Assembly (NCBI GenBank): GCA_941918925.1
Contig: OW799233.1
Coordinates: forward strand, 130,534,833-130,598,832
DNA from: Phyto melanocephala
Lineage: Eukaryota; Arthropoda; Insecta; Diptera; Rhinophoridae
Direction: 5' to 3'
Length of the DNA stretch: 64,000 nucleotides
The notes below the pieces were generated by a model. The model was given only the letters and a program-made list of their open reading frames with translations. It searched no databases and had not been told where the DNA came from. Positions 1 through 11,493 of this stretch are shown one piece after another. Both the position numbers and the translations under genes were made by a program. How positions within the stretch are numbered: the stretch's first letter is position 1; each line of letters begins with the position of its first letter.

Positions 1-355
1 CGCCGAAAACATTGTTTATGTTATGTTGTTATGATTTCAACTTGTTCGTAAAACATTGGAAAAAAAATTAAAAACAAAAATTTAAGAAAAAGTAAATACA
101 ACATGCAATCAAAAAATTAAAAAATTTATAAAAATTTAGAAGAAAATAAAAATTTAAAAATAAAAACTAAACGAAAAAAAAAAAAAAAAAAAAAAAATTC
201 AAATAAATTATAAAAATTAAATAAAATTATAACAATTATAAAAAAATTAAAAAAAAAATTATAAACAAAATTTAATAAAAATTTCAAGAATAACTGAAAA
301 AATACGTCAATAACTAAAATTTTAAAAATCAATTTCAATTTTTTTTCTCAACAAA
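1..355. repeat. A-rich low-complexity tract
   Basis: Bases 58-340 are nearly pure A/T, with long A runs and scattered AAATTTAT blocks. Similar tracts form the interior of the DINE-like elements elsewhere in this window, but no element end is visible here. Apparent reading frames through it are composition artefacts. Confidence 0.7.
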
Positions 356-374
356 ACAAAACTCAAATCATAAT

Positions 375-870
375 TACAGTAGACGCCCGTAAATTAGAAC
401 CACTTTGTTCCTGGGGTAGTTCTAATTTGCGAAAAATTCTAATTTCCAAAGGTTTTTTTTGTTTTTTTTAATAAAAGGTATCATAAAAGTGCATTTTCGT
501 TTAGAAAACAAAAAAAAAAAAAAAAAACAAACAAATAGAAAACATACATAAAACACAAATAATAGATAAAATATCAGTGCTGACTCTCGCATCCACTATG
601 AACATTCAAACTTGTTTCTTGCATAACCAAGTTCTCGCAATAAACGTCAGTCGTCTGGGCTCGGCAACAAGCGGCCACTATGTTCGCACCCTTAGAGTTG
701 TTTTGCTTTTCGCGATGCATAACGGTAAATTTTATACATCGTTTTTGTTTTATAAATTTGTTTATTTAATAATAAAAAGTTTGACGCGACAAATTGAACT
801 CGTCAGCTATGTCTATTAGCTTAAAGCCAGCATTGAACTTTGCTACTATTGAGGCAGCCGTTTTTCCCAT
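375..870 (-). mobile_element. pogo/Tigger-like DNA transposon relic
   Basis: A TA dinucleotide at 375-376 is followed by CAGTAGACGCCCGTAAATTA, a pogo/Tigger-style terminus. On the minus strand, from the ATG at 870 down to about 775, a 32-residue peptide starting MGKTAASIVAKFN and including ADEFNLSRQTF reads like the Psq/CENP-B-type helix-turn-helix at the N-terminus of Tigger transposases. The rest of the transposase is not readable and the right terminus was not found; a mariner insertion begins about 120 bp further on. Bases 24958-25064 end in a similar terminus in the opposite orientation. Confidence 0.55.
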
Positions 871-991
871 ATTTTCAAATTACTAATAAATCAAAATTAT
901 TAGTAAAGACATACAAATTAATAAGAACAATTTTAGTTGACCTTCAATTGTAAAGCACTCACAGAAAACTGATATGAAGTACATGTTAAAA

Positions 992-1551
992 TAAAGGGTC
1001 CGCCAAATAACTTTTTTTTTGTTGAAAATGCTGTAAAAGAAAAAAGTGTAGCTTCGGCTGTGTGGCACGTGGCGCCGTCCTGTTGAAACCAAATGTTGCC
1101 AATATTCTCCTCTTAAATTTTTGTGAACAAAAATTCGTTCAACATGGCCCGATAACGATCGCAATTGACTACGGCCACTCCTTGCTCATTTTCGAAGAAA
1201 AATGGCCCAATTATGCCTCTGGACCAAAATCCGCACCAAACAGTGACTCGTTTTGGGTGTATCGGCTTTTCAATGTATGCGTGCAGGTTTTCTGTGCCCC
1301 AAATGCGACAATTTTGCTTGTTTACATACCCGCCAAGATCAAAATGAGCTGCATCTGAAAATATGATTTTTTTGGCAAAATCGGCCAAAGTAATGTGGCA
1401 ATATTTCCCAGCGTTGTTCAAGCGTATACACAACTATATTCGTTCAGCGGAAGGATAAAACTAATTATCTGTCAAATCAGACATGAGCTAAGTGTTAGCA
1501 TTCACGAAATAAGCACTAGTTGAAAAAAAACGTTAGATGGCGGACCCTTTA
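992..1551 (-). mobile_element. Internally deleted mariner-family element, copy A
   Basis: Bounded by TA at 992-993 and 1550-1551, with inverted ends AAGGGTCCGCCA at both sides. The minus strand encodes only the middle of a mariner-type transposase: a stretch containing IIFSDAAHFDLGGYVNKQNC followed by RVTVWCGFWSRGIIGPFFF. This contains the first catalytic Asp region. The N-terminal DNA-binding half and the third catalytic Asp are missing, and the frame breaks after the LNEFLFTKI motif. It cannot make active transposase and must have moved, if at all, using enzyme supplied elsewhere. A sister copy with the same organisation is at 49234-49769. Confidence 0.85.
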
Positions 1552-2391
1552 CTTATGCCGAAGCAAAAGTCACTGCCTATTCTGATTCTTATCAGTAGTT
1601 TGAGAGTGCACAAAACAATGGACAAAATATTTTTCGTAATTATAACTGTTGATGTGCAATTTATTTTTGGCAAAGCTGAGGGAGGTAACGGTATCTTACG
1701 GTATCACATGAAATAAGAAAACGCCAATAGACAAGAGAACAATGTGTCAAAATAATTGTGCCACAGACTGTTTCTAGTAAGTCTTATTTAACACTAAACA
1801 ACTTTCATAATTTTTCTATTTTTTTCAAGATCTGGTTTAAGAATTGAGTATTTTCAGCACAGAAAAACAAATTAAGAACACCAATAAATTATTTGTTGAA
1901 ATATTAAAAAAATTTTATTTAGATAAAAATATAAATTAAAATTATTACAAATATTGAGTTAATGGTAAAAAAACTTTTAAGTAAATATATATTAGGTACG
2001 TTTTCAAGAATTTAATTTAAAAATCAATGTAGGTACATATTTTAAAAATAAATTCTCAAATCAAAAACCAGATCTTAAAGACGTATTATTAAGTAAAAAA
2101 AAAAATGAACAAACTAATAGAGTTAAATATTAATTATATACTAAAATGTATAAAAAAAACCCAACACCATAATTGTTCGAATTTGAGCACTCGAAAAGTA
2201 CTTAACGCCATGTCGTATTATCATATGATAATTTTGTAAAATTTCAAAATGGTTTAAAAATACTGTGTTGTGAATTGTAAAAACATATTGATAGATTAAA
2301 AGTTTTTGACAATTTAATCATATGATAGCACAGCTTATGAATCCAACAATTCTTTTATATTTGAAACAATGTGTCTAGCATTAATTTATTT
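1552..2391. other. Intronic or intergenic AT-rich sequence
   Basis: No gene or recognisable element. It lies downstream of PKD exon 4 in transcription order, so it is either intron sequence or, if the stop at 2392-2394 is used, 3' untranslated sequence of a short isoform. Confidence 0.5.
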
Positions 2392-2630
2392 TTAAGTAAT
2401 TCTTAATTTATCACTCATAAGATCAGACATCCGTTTTACCAGAGAACTCCCCGAATCAGTTTTGGCTTGCTGTTCGTCATTCGAAATCAGTGAATGTGTC
2501 GAACCGCCCGATGGACTTCGTGGGGGCTGCAGCATGGAGGAACGTTTAGAGGAATTATTTAAATCATTGGAACGATTACAATTATTGGGTATTTTAACCA
2601 CACAACGTTTATGATAATTTTGGCTACAGC
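2392..2630 (-). CDS. PKD: PKD exon 4 (second half of C1a and Ser-rich linker)
   Basis: The acceptor TTCTAG ends at 2631. The exon completes the glycine codon split from exon 3 and gives CSQNYHKRC followed by VVKIPNNC, supplying the last Cys/His ligands of the first C1 domain (C138, H143, C146, C154 when numbered from the ATG at 20002). A Ser/Asn/Pro-rich linker follows, including LLQPPRSPSGG-like residues, typical of the region between the two C1 domains. The 3' edge is uncertain. A possible donor GTAAAA begins at 2439, giving an exon of 2440-2630. Alternatively the frame runs through SSLVKRMSDLMSDKLRIT to TAA at 2394-2392, which would give a 215-residue protein lacking the kinase domain. Confidence 0.82.
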
Positions 2631-2866
2631 CTAGAAAAGAACGAGAAAGAAAAAGTTGAATAATATGAATAAATTGAATATGTATTGATAATTAAAAATG
2701 CTTTAACAATATCATATTTTAAATTCATCAGAGATTTTTTTTAACAAATTGTTTTATAAAAGATTTGTGTTATAAAATTTTTAATAAATTTTAAATTTGA
2801 TTATTGATTTCATTCGCTTTAAATCTTTCGCATATGTTTGTATGCGTGTCGTCATGCTTTACTTAC

Positions 2867-3004
2867 CATCACATTTAAGACCTTGACGCACTAAACCAAA
2901 TAGCATTTCACCACAGAAATCACAGAATGTCGGCGCCTTATATGAGTGAACATTTAGGTTGTGCGGTTTTAATGTTGGCATATCCGATGTTGGATACAGA
3001 ATCG
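2867..3004 (-). CDS. PKD: PKD exon 3 (first half of C1a)
   Basis: 138 nt, with acceptor TTTTAG before 3004 and donor GTAAGT at 2866-2861. It encodes a short linker ([18 protein letters not shown]) and then [16 protein letters not shown] and [12 protein letters not shown]. With exon 4 this gives the canonical C1 spacing H-x12-C-x2-C-x13-C-x2-C-x4-H-x2-C-x7-C (H105, C118, C121, C135, C138, H143, C146, C154). C1 domains bind diacylglycerol or phorbol ester and recruit PKD to membranes. The exon starts in phase 1 (split Pro codon) and ends in phase 1 (split Gly codon). This is the strongest single piece of evidence for the gene. Confidence 0.93.
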
Positions 3005-3742
3005 CTAAAACAAAAGAAATACAATAAAAAAAAAAAGGAAAATGGAAAAAAGTTAGCTTATATTTAAAGCAAAAAGCACACGCACACAACAAGATAATTA
3101 GGAACTACGCAATACGAGGGTGGTTATATCAGGCTGAAAAGGATTACTCGATTGTAAGTCATTAAAAGTTTTTCAAGTTAGAAACCTCAACACAGAGGCA
3201 GATTTTTAATCAACTATTTTTTTTTCAATAAAAAAAAAATTATTACTTTAGGTTATGTGATAGTGACAGAAAATATACATAAATTCACCTAAAATTATAT
3301 AATAAAAAGTAAAAAAAAATAATACAAAAATAATTACTAATCTGAAAGAAATGTCGACTACTATACAATTTGCTATTGACTTCATGATGCATTAGTGACA
3401 ATAATTATCTGGGGTATAAACATTGCTCTTTTGTGCAGACAGATATAAGGTGCTTGTCATTTGAAAATCCACTAGTGAGCTTAGAACTAATGACTACCTA
3501 CTTCTTGTGCTCCTTATGGATAAGAATTGGTCTGCACTTTTTAAATTTTTACTACATTTCCTCACTGATAATGTTGGGAGGAAGATAAAACAATAAACTA
3601 AATTCGAACACTTTGTAAAATGCCCAATTGTACTATTCTACATAAAGGCTAAGTTAGCGAACAATTGAATTATTTTTGCCTGTTATAACGGCAGCGCCGT
3701 TATCAGCGTACTAACCCAACACACACATACAAACACTGCATA
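3005..3742 (-). other. PKD intron 2, part with no recognised element
   Basis: AT-rich intronic sequence between exon 3 and the Helitron that begins at 3743. No exon-like frame or transposon terminus was recognised. Confidence 0.6.
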
Positions 3743-5140
3743 TCTATATATAATAAATTCACGTGTCACAGTGTTTGTCACCAAACTCCTCCGAAACGGC
3801 TGCACGGATTTCAATGAAATTTTGCATACACATTCTATAGGTCTAAGAATAGGTTTATAACTATTTTTTATATTCCTTAATGAAGTGGGCGTGGCACATC
3901 CCATACAAAGTAAATTTTTAATATCATATATCTTGATTACTATGAAAGGGAAAGCTTCGAAAATTCGTGCGACATCATATGTTGTTACTATTTGTAGCCG
4001 TATCGAAAATGCGCAGGATCGCATAAGTGGGCGTGGTAGCTGCGATACAAAGTGAATTTTTAATATCATATATCTTGAGAACTATGACAGGGAGAGCTTT
4101 TTAAATTTGTGTGAGGCCTTCTATTATTAATGTGAGTAGCCATGCCAAAATGGGCGGGATCGGATAAGTGGGCGTGGTAGCTCCCATACAAAGTGAATTT
4201 TGAACATCATATATCTTGAGTACTACCACAGGGAGAGCTCTTTTAATTTGTGCGGTACCACCCGTGCAAACTTTGCACACATATTGAGCTGTCATGACTT
4301 TATAATTTCGTGATTAGAAAAGTGGGCGGGGCCACGCCCATAAAAAGTTATAATCTTGAGGTACTTGCACTGGACCGATTTTTCTGAAACTTTGCACACA
4401 TATTCAGCTGTCATTACTATATAATTTGGTGATTAAAAAAGTGGGCAGGGCCATGCCCATAAAAAAAAGTAATAATTTTGAGGTTCTTGCACTTTACCAA
4501 TTTTTCTGAAACTTTGCACACATATTGAGCTGTCATGACTTTACACTTTCGTGATAAGAAATGTGGGCAGTGCCACGCCCATAAAAAAAGTTATCATTTC
4601 CAGCTACTTGAACTTCACAGTTTTTTCTAAAAATTTTACGCTCATAACGAGCTGTCATGACTTTACAATTTCGTGATTAGAAAAGTGGGCAGTGCCACGC
4701 CCATAAAAAAAGTTATAATTTTCAGCTACTTGAACTTCACCGAATTTTCTGAAACTTTGCACGCACATATTGAGCTCTCATGATTATACAATTTCGTGAT
4801 TAGAAAAGTGGGCAGTGCCACGCCCATAAGAAATATGTTATCATTTTTTGCTACTTGCACTAGATCGATTTTTATGAAACTGTGCACACATATTGAGTTG
4901 TCATGAGTATACATTTTCTTGATTAGAAAAGTGGCAGTGTCAGGCCCATAAAAAAAGTTATTATTTTCAGCTACTTGAACTTCACCGATTATTCTGAAAG
5001 TTTGCGCACATAAAGTTGGCAGTGCCTCGCCCATTAAAAAAAATTATAATTTTTAGCTTTTTGCACTTGATATTCAATTAAAATTCAGAATGTATTTTTA
5101 TTCATTAAGGGGCGAAGCAACGCGCGCCGGGCTTTTCTAG
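3743..5140 (+). mobile_element. Non-autonomous Helitron with tandem GC-cored units, copy 1
   Basis: Starts TCTATATATAATAAATTCAC directly after an A (3742) and ends GGGCTTTTCTAG directly before a T (5141). This matches Helitron rules: insertion between A and T, 5' TC, 3' CTRR, no target duplication. The first ~100 bp carry the animal-Helitron motif CCAAACTCCTCCGAAACGGC. From about 3885 on there are roughly ten diverged units of about 120-140 bp, each centred on a GC-rich imperfect palindrome such as GTGGGCGGGGCCACGCCC and carrying GAAACTTTGCACACATATT. No Rep/helicase coding was found. Its 3' end is the same as in copies at 7393-8012 and 40009-40867, but its 5' end is different. Confidence 0.85.
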
Positions 5141-5924
5141 TAATTCTATAGAAATCTAAGTTTTTTTAGAAGCAGTGCTGACTTATTAACAGTTGTCTCT
5201 TTTTAATGTTACAAGTGTTTCAGTGTTGCCCAAACTAAATAAATTATACTAAAACAAAGTAAACATTTTTTTGAGACAAAAAATCGGCAAAATGCCGATA
5301 AATCTGCAAATATGGCAGGACTGGGTTTGGGTAGTGTGTTAATTTGAGTGGGAGTTCTCTCTTTTTGAACCAAAAATTTTTACTCCAAATTTAATCGAAA
5401 CATCTGTATATTTCAATATTTTAATTGACAGAAAGACGGACGGAGTTCACATATTTAAGGCTAATTCTAAGTTATTCGATAAACTTTAAAGTGATCAGAG
5501 GACTATTTGTATTTCTGTACATTACATATATCAGAGCAAACGCCTATCCATTATGGTATAGGGTATGAAATCTAGCCTTGGCTTAACAATGGCATACTTT
5601 AAGATATAGATTTGAAATAAGAATAAGACGAATCCTATATTTTCTCTGCATAAAGTTTTATTATTGTAAAATCAGATATAATTGAATATTTCAAATGTAT
5701 TTTTTTTTATTGGAAATTTTATCAAACCCTTTAAAAAACATCTACTGAGAAATTTTAACCATTAAAAAAAATTTTTCATTGTGTTAGTTGCTCCACCCTC
5801 GTAAATTGTAGCCAAACAATAGTATATACATACATAATAAAGTTTTTTTTAGTTGTATGTTTGCAATGACTTTTGCTTTATTGTATTTTATTAACTGTGT
5901 TTTTTTTTTAATCGAACTACTTAC
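5141..5924 (-). other. PKD intron 2, 5' part
   Basis: AT-rich intronic sequence with no recognised gene or element. Confidence 0.5.
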
Positions 5925-6069
5925 GACTTGCTGTGAGAACAATTTCTACCAAAGTTTCGTCAACCACATCGCCGACGGAATTGATGATGTGCAGAACATT
6001 TGGACTGTTGTAATCATGACGAAATAACAATATACGCTCTGAGAGGTAGGTCAAACCACTGTCGGGTAT
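5925..6069 (-). CDS. PKD: PKD exon 2 (end of ubiquitin-like N-terminal region)
   Basis: 145 nt on the minus strand, with acceptor TTTTCAG ending at 6070 and donor GTAAGT at 5924-5919. It reads IPDSGLTYLSERILLFRHDY, then NSPNVLHIINSVGDVVDETL and VEIVLTAS. This is the second half of the conserved N-terminal domain of PKD, reported to mediate dimerisation. It starts in phase 0, exactly matching the end of the coding part of exon 1, and ends with one base of a Pro codon that exon 3 completes. The exon is isolated in about 17 kb of transposon-rich introns and is easily missed by ORF-length filters because it is only 48 codons. Confidence 0.9.
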
Positions 6070-7049
6070 CTGAAAAGTAAAACATTAAATTATTGTTAAT
6101 GGCTAATGACTAAAGGAATAATTAACTTATTATCCTTCCATTTTCCCTATTAAATACATACAGTTTACCTATACAAATTATATTAAACGGTAGAATATTC
6201 TTAACTACCATTAAGGAATAATTAAGTATTGAGATAACAAGGCTATAAGTTTTAATTCATTAAACAAATAAATTTAATGTGCTTGTCTTATAACGATTGC
6301 ATTTTAGTAGCAATAGTGTGGTGTATAAAAAGGACTAGAGATAAGAAAATAATTTGATTTGATTTTTACTACTTTACACTGGTCAATTAAAATCAGTTTT
6401 CTAATAGCAAGTATGTCGATTTCGGGCTAGTTATTTGCTTTACTCTGTTTTTTATAGATATATAGATTGTTGAGGTGGTGGTGCCCTTGTTTAATTATAC
6501 CCAAAAAACTCATTCTGTTTTACGAAAGTCATTAGTTTCTATTTAATTAATTTCGAATACAATTTATTGTATGAGGACGATATATTGTGAATAGTAATTT
6601 TAATTGCAAATACAATTTTATTTACTTTGTATGTAAATGTGTAGGTGTGTAGGTGTGTATGTATGTATGTACTTTGCAGTATTTTGAATGTCACACATGT
6701 GACATTTAAGAAAGTTGTTGATTAACGTTGAAAGGACGTTATAGGATGACAATTAAGTATGATTTCTACAATGCTGGAATTTGTGTATTATAGTATTTCT
6801 TTATTATACTATTTTATTACAATATAAAAGGTTTTCTTTATTATTTTATTTATGAAAATTACTTAAAATTTGGTTCAAACTTGTATAAAAACAGTTAATA
6901 AAACAGTTAGCCTAAATTTAAATTTTCTTTTAAAGAGAAATTTACAAAAATGTCATAAATATAAGTATATGTATGTCCGTATATGCAAATTTTTTAGTAA
7001 TTCCTTACAAGGCGATAATAATTGAGAAACCCATTCTTGTGTGCAGTTA
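6070..7049 (-). other. PKD intron 1, stretch with no recognised element
   Basis: AT-rich intron. Only a short GTGTAGGTGTGTATGTATGT microsatellite near 6640-6671 stands out. Confidence 0.55.
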
Positions 7050-7372
7050 TAAGTATACCCATCACACCAAAGTGTAGAAGGGGATATATAAGTTAGTCAT
7101 TCCATTTGTAATTTCTACAGTATTGATTTGCGACCACATAAAGTACAAACATGTATTCTAAACCCTTATAGACAGCAAAGTTGATTTAGCTATATCCGTC
7201 AGTGTGAGCGTTGAAATCAATTGTTTTAAGTCAAAATGTATCTTGCGGACTCGTTTGTAGTATCAATTTATTAGAAATGATTTCGAAAATCTTGGTATTT
7301 AAAATTACAATTTTTAACTTATCAGCGGCTGAGATGTGAGAAAAAATCAACGTATGCCTCTGTTTTTTTTTA
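7050..7372 (+). mobile_element. Diverged DINE-like element, left part (split by Helitron)
   Basis: Degenerate copy of the window's commonest repeat: a TATACCCATCACACC start, then motifs equivalent to GACCCCATAAAGTA, a CTGTCCGT-like stretch, GTTGAAATCAA and CTGAGATATGAGC. Its right end appears at 8095-8145 (GGTATAGCCGTATATAGCG), so the Helitron at 7393-8012 landed inside it. Confidence 0.65.
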
Positions 7373-7392
7373 TTATGATTGAAACAACGAAA

Positions 7393-8012
7393 TCTATATA
7401 TATATAAAAGTGAAAATCTGTCTGTCTGTGTGTGTTAGCTATAGACTCCGAAACTGTAAAACCAATTGGACTCAAACCTTGGCAAGTTGTTGTACACATT
7501 CCAGGGAGTGTTTAAGGGTGGTAAAAAGTGGGCGGGGCCACGCCCATAAAAAATTAGTTATAATTTTTAGCCACTTTCACTTGCCCGATTTTTCTGAAAC
7601 TTTGCACACATATTAGGCTATCATGACTTTACAATTTCGTGATTAGAAAAGTGGGCCGTGCCACGCCCATAAAAAAAAGTTATAATTTTTAGCTACTTGA
7701 ACTTCACCGATTTTTCTGAAACTTTGCACACACATATTGAGCTCTCATGACTATATAATTCGTGATTAGAAAAGTGGACAGTGTCGCGCCCATAAAAAAG
7801 GTTATCATTTTCTGCTACTTAAACTTCACCGATTTTTCTGAAACTTTGCACACATATTGAGCTGTCATGACTATAGTTTCGTGATTAGAAAAGTGGGCAG
7901 TGCCACGCTCATTAAAAAAAGTTATAAGTTTTAGCTTTTTGATATTCAATTAAAATTCGGAATGCGTTTTTATTCATTAAAGGGCGTAGCAACGCGCGCC
8001 GGGCTTTTCTAG
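7393..8012 (+). mobile_element. Non-autonomous Helitron, copy 2
   Basis: Starts TCTATATATATATAAAAGTG after A at 7392 and ends GGGCTTTTCTAG before T at 8013. The 5' block includes GTTAGCTATAGACTCCGAAA, shared with copy 3 but not copy 1. Four ~120-bp units with the GGGC...CACGCCC core follow, then the same ~70-bp 3' terminus (CATTAAAGGGCGTAGCAACG through CTAG). No coding potential. Confidence 0.88.
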
Positions 8013-8147
8013 TTATATTATAAGAACAACAACAAAAGCTTTTGTTATGTTATTATATTATATTTGTTATGTTTATTCATTTGTAGGAATGTATGCAATG
8101 TAAGGTATATTAACGTTTGGTATAGCCGTATATAGCGATTTTAATTA

Positions 8148-8588
8148 TTATACCCTTCACACAGTGAAAAAGGGTATATATAGGTTTGTCATTCCGTGTG
8201 AAATTTCTACAATAACAACAATAACATTACAACAACAACATACATACATACAAACGTGTATACTGGTTAGAGTAAACATGGCATCGAATCCCAGCTGAGC
8301 CAAAAAAAATTTTTTTTAATTTTTTTTTTAATTTTTATTTAATATATTATTTATATTTTTATTATTTTTTTTTTAATATTTTTTTATTTTTTTTTTAATT
8401 TTTTTTTATTTTTTTTTTGTTTTATATTATACATATATATTTTAATTATTTAAAAAAAATTTTTTTTTTAAAATTTTTTTTTTTAAATTTTTTTTTTTAT
8501 TTTTTTTTTATTTTTTTTATTGCATGACTACACATTGTGAAGGGTATATAAGATTCGGCACGGCCGAATATAGCGCTCTTACTTGTTT
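8148..8588 (+). mobile_element. DINE-like element, short form
   Basis: Begins TATACCCTTCACACAGTG and ends with the family 3' block: GAAGGGTATATAAG, a 7-bp stem hairpin ATTCGGC-ACG-GCCGAAT, then CTCTTACTTGTT. The interior has the AACAACAACATACATAC block, a conserved module GGCATCGAATCCCAGCTGAG (8283-8302), and ~220 bp of T/A low complexity. The family resembles DINE-1-type non-autonomous Helitrons of Drosophila in layout; that assignment is an inference. Confidence 0.75.
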
Positions 8589-8650
8589 TATTTGCGAAGT
8601 TTGACAGCCCAATTGGTGGAGTGTAGAACGAGATTAATTATTTTAGTTAT

Positions 8651-8832
8651 AAAGTTTAATATCTTGAACACTAAACAAAAATAATCAGCTGTGCTATCAA
8701 TACCACCTTATTAATATATACGTTTTGATATTTGTAAATAATAAATTCATTTCAGTCGATACCCCTGAAGTTTATCAAGACAAGTTTACAAGGTAGTCTC
8801 GTCGCGCCAGCTGATCATGAAGCATAAGTCTA
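8651..8832 (+). repeat. Left arm of a long inverted repeat (partner 11494-11668)
   Basis: Sequence such as ACAAGGTAGTCTCGTCGC and GAAGCATAAGTC here reappears in reverse complement at 11494-11668 with about 150 bp of alignable, diverged sequence. The arms are separated by 2.7 kb. No transposase frame was recognised between them. Confidence 0.7.
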
Positions 8833-9352
8833 ATATTATTGAAATCATATTGAAAATAATAATATAATAAATAACAAATAAAAATAAGTAAAGTTGTATT
8901 TAAAGAGTTCTAAAGTGTGTATTTTTTGTTAAAATAATATTATTGTAAAGATTTATTTATCCTTCTGCTAAAAAGCACTACGAAAAAATTGCTTTATTGT
9001 AGCCAAGGAAAGTCGTTTTGCTACATCAAATAGCTTTTCGGGCCGATGTTTTGTGTCGAATTTAATTTGTATACCTGGGATGAAATTTTTTTTGTGATTA
9101 TTTTAATACTATTTGATAAAAAAAAGTGTATGTTTATGTACACTCGTGGCACTCATGATGAAGCGTTTAAATAAAAAAAAAAAAAAATAAAACAACTTTC
9201 GATACAAAAACGAACATTTATTTGCCTATCCTTGACACAAATATATTAAATCAAGGTCAGGGTACATCTAATTAGATATGCAATGGCGAATTCGACATTA
9301 TTCGTTTTCTTATGAGAATGTCAAAATTTTTTTACAGGCATATTAATATTTT

Positions 9353-10240
9353 TTATGCCTTTTACCTGTGGTGTCAAGGTGGCATTTCGACCTCATAAAG
9401 TATAAGTTTTTTGTCGATTTGTCTGCTTCCACAGGTTGAACAGACTTATCTGTGGTATTAATGTTTGAAAATATTTGGGTATTGAATACCTGCACAATCG
9501 CAACAAAACTTTATAAGTCAATACTCATGGCTTCCTCTGTTTTTTTTCACATTTTTACCACACAAATTAAAATTTGTTACTATTTGTAGATACAATATGT
9601 CTCTAAGGCTATAAGTAAACAGTTTTTGGATAATTCGGTCACAAATAGGCTTAGTTAAAGACAAAAATTAATTGAAAATTTGTTTTTTTAATAAAACAAG
9701 TTCCTCAAGCTCCTAATTAACTTTTGGACATGCTGGTGGCTCCAATTGACAGCCCATATTTTCAAAACTAACAAATTCTTATGTGGTTTTCCTAACAAAA
9801 AAAGCTTTAAATCCATGATTGCCGATGCTACAAAATGGCGAAAAAAAATTATATATGGATCAAATCCAGTATTTAAAAAAACACTCCCTTTAACCACGTC
9901 TATATTGGTAACTGTAAAAAAATTTAAATTCAAGATGGCTTCTGAAATAAAATAGAGGATATATGGGTTTAATGTAGTAATTACGGTTTATAGGCCTTCA
10001 ATCTCTACAATATTGGTACTAAATAAAAGGGCTTAACCAGTAGAATACAGTAAACTATGAAAAAGTTAAAATCCAAGATAGCGCCCTAAACAAAATGGAG
10101 GGTAATTTTTTTCTCAATCCCATCAATATCAGATATCGGATCAAAGGGCTTAACTAGTAGAATACAGTTAACTGTGTATATATTTAAAACCATAGATGGT
10201 GTCAAAAATAATAAAGCCAAATGGTGTATAACAATAAATT
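9353..10240 (+). mobile_element. DINE-like element, long form, diverged
   Basis: Aligns by eye along its length with the full long copy at 46296-47307: TTATGCCTTTTACCTGTGG start, CCTCATAAAGTATAAGTTTT, the CTATTTGTAGATACAATATG block, then three imperfect sub-repeats each carrying 'AAGATGGCGnC(T)AAA' and 'GGGCTTAACTAGTAGAATAC' motifs. The 3' hairpin block is lost. It lies inside the 8651-11668 inverted-repeat unit. Confidence 0.65.
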
Positions 10241-11493
10241 GGATATTTAGATTACATTACGATTAGGTCAGTTTATCTTTTTACAAAAGTGTAAAGGGTT
10301 TTACACTGCTCAGCAGCAAAATCCTCCATTTAATAAAACTATAAGGACTATAAGGATTTTGATGCGCTGAATTTAAATCCGTTTTTAATGAGATCGGAAT
10401 TTTTTTTATGGGCGTGGCAAAATTTTTCCCCTAAATTAGTCAGGTATGGAGACATACTTCATCCTAACTTGAAAACCAGTCATCCGGTTTTCAAAACTAA
10501 AACACAAGAAAATGTGTAACAAAATTGCATTTATTTTAGTCGAATAGAATTTTTCTTTATCTCTTATCGTTTTGGAATTATTCAGAAATTAATGGGAAAA
10601 AATTTTTTTTCGTGCAAAATTCGTAATATTTTTCAATTTAAAAATGGGATTGAAAAAAAGTATAAAGCAAATATTCAACATTTTGCACTTTTTTCTAAGA
10701 GCTATTTGTCTTAAAAAAACCATAAACTATAAACCAGAAAAATCGGTTAAAAAAATTGGATTTTATTGTAAATTTACCGCAGGTACCCAATATTGACCAA
10801 ATATGTGTAATGCAGCAAACAACGTCAAAATGGGCGCACTAAAGCGCCTTTTAGCAACCGTGAATGGCAACTCTTTACTATTAATATTCCCGTTCAGCTA
10901 GCGTAATAGCCTTGCCTTGTTTATGTCCCTTGGTTGTAATAATTAACAGATGAATATATCATCAATTTTATTAAATAGTTTTTATATCGACCCAGTAGTT
11001 TTAGAAAAATCTTGTAAATTCGAAAATTTTTTTATATGTATGTATATTAAATAAATCGTCTACAGCTTTGTCTAGATCTTTTAAAATTGAAGGCTTTCTT
11101 TTGTGATACGAAGTCAGTGTTATCAGGTAATATGAAAATTATATATATGACCCTAAAAATTCAGTATTCTTTTCAAAATCCCAATAAATAAGATCGATTT
11201 GTATGAATTTTCGTATCATCATCCTATAACATTACCTATTACACTTTATATTTGTATTTGATGAAATATTTTTAGAAAAGTAGTAGCACATTTGTGTGAG
11301 CTAGTTTCAGAGTCTATTTATTTCAACACTATTTACTGATCGAAAAAATATGAATATATGCTCGTAGCACTCCCGATGAAATACGTAAAAACTTCAAAGT
11401 ATTAGTACTTTTTAAATATAGTTTTTATGCCATAAATATTTTCATTTCTTATCTATTAGTTTTTGCTAGAAATCAAGGTGAATTCAACAACAT
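10241..11493. other. Interior of inverted-repeat unit, no gene
   Basis: AT-rich with no recognisable coding. A stretch at 11355-11395 (GCTCGTAGCACTC) loosely matches 9138-9160 in direct orientation. Confidence 0.4.

Noticed and set aside
126..338. 70-codon Phe-rich minus-strand frame
   Set aside because: Pure A/T low complexity; composition artefact.
3683..4069. 128-codon minus-strand frame
   Set aside because: Falls across a Helitron 5' end and its tandem units; no protein-like features and starts without a credible start context.
3885..5035. Regular repeat-spacer pattern that could be mistaken for a CRISPR-like array
   Set aside because: Units are ~120 bp, diverged, in a eukaryotic intron, and bounded by Helitron ends; spacers are not unique.
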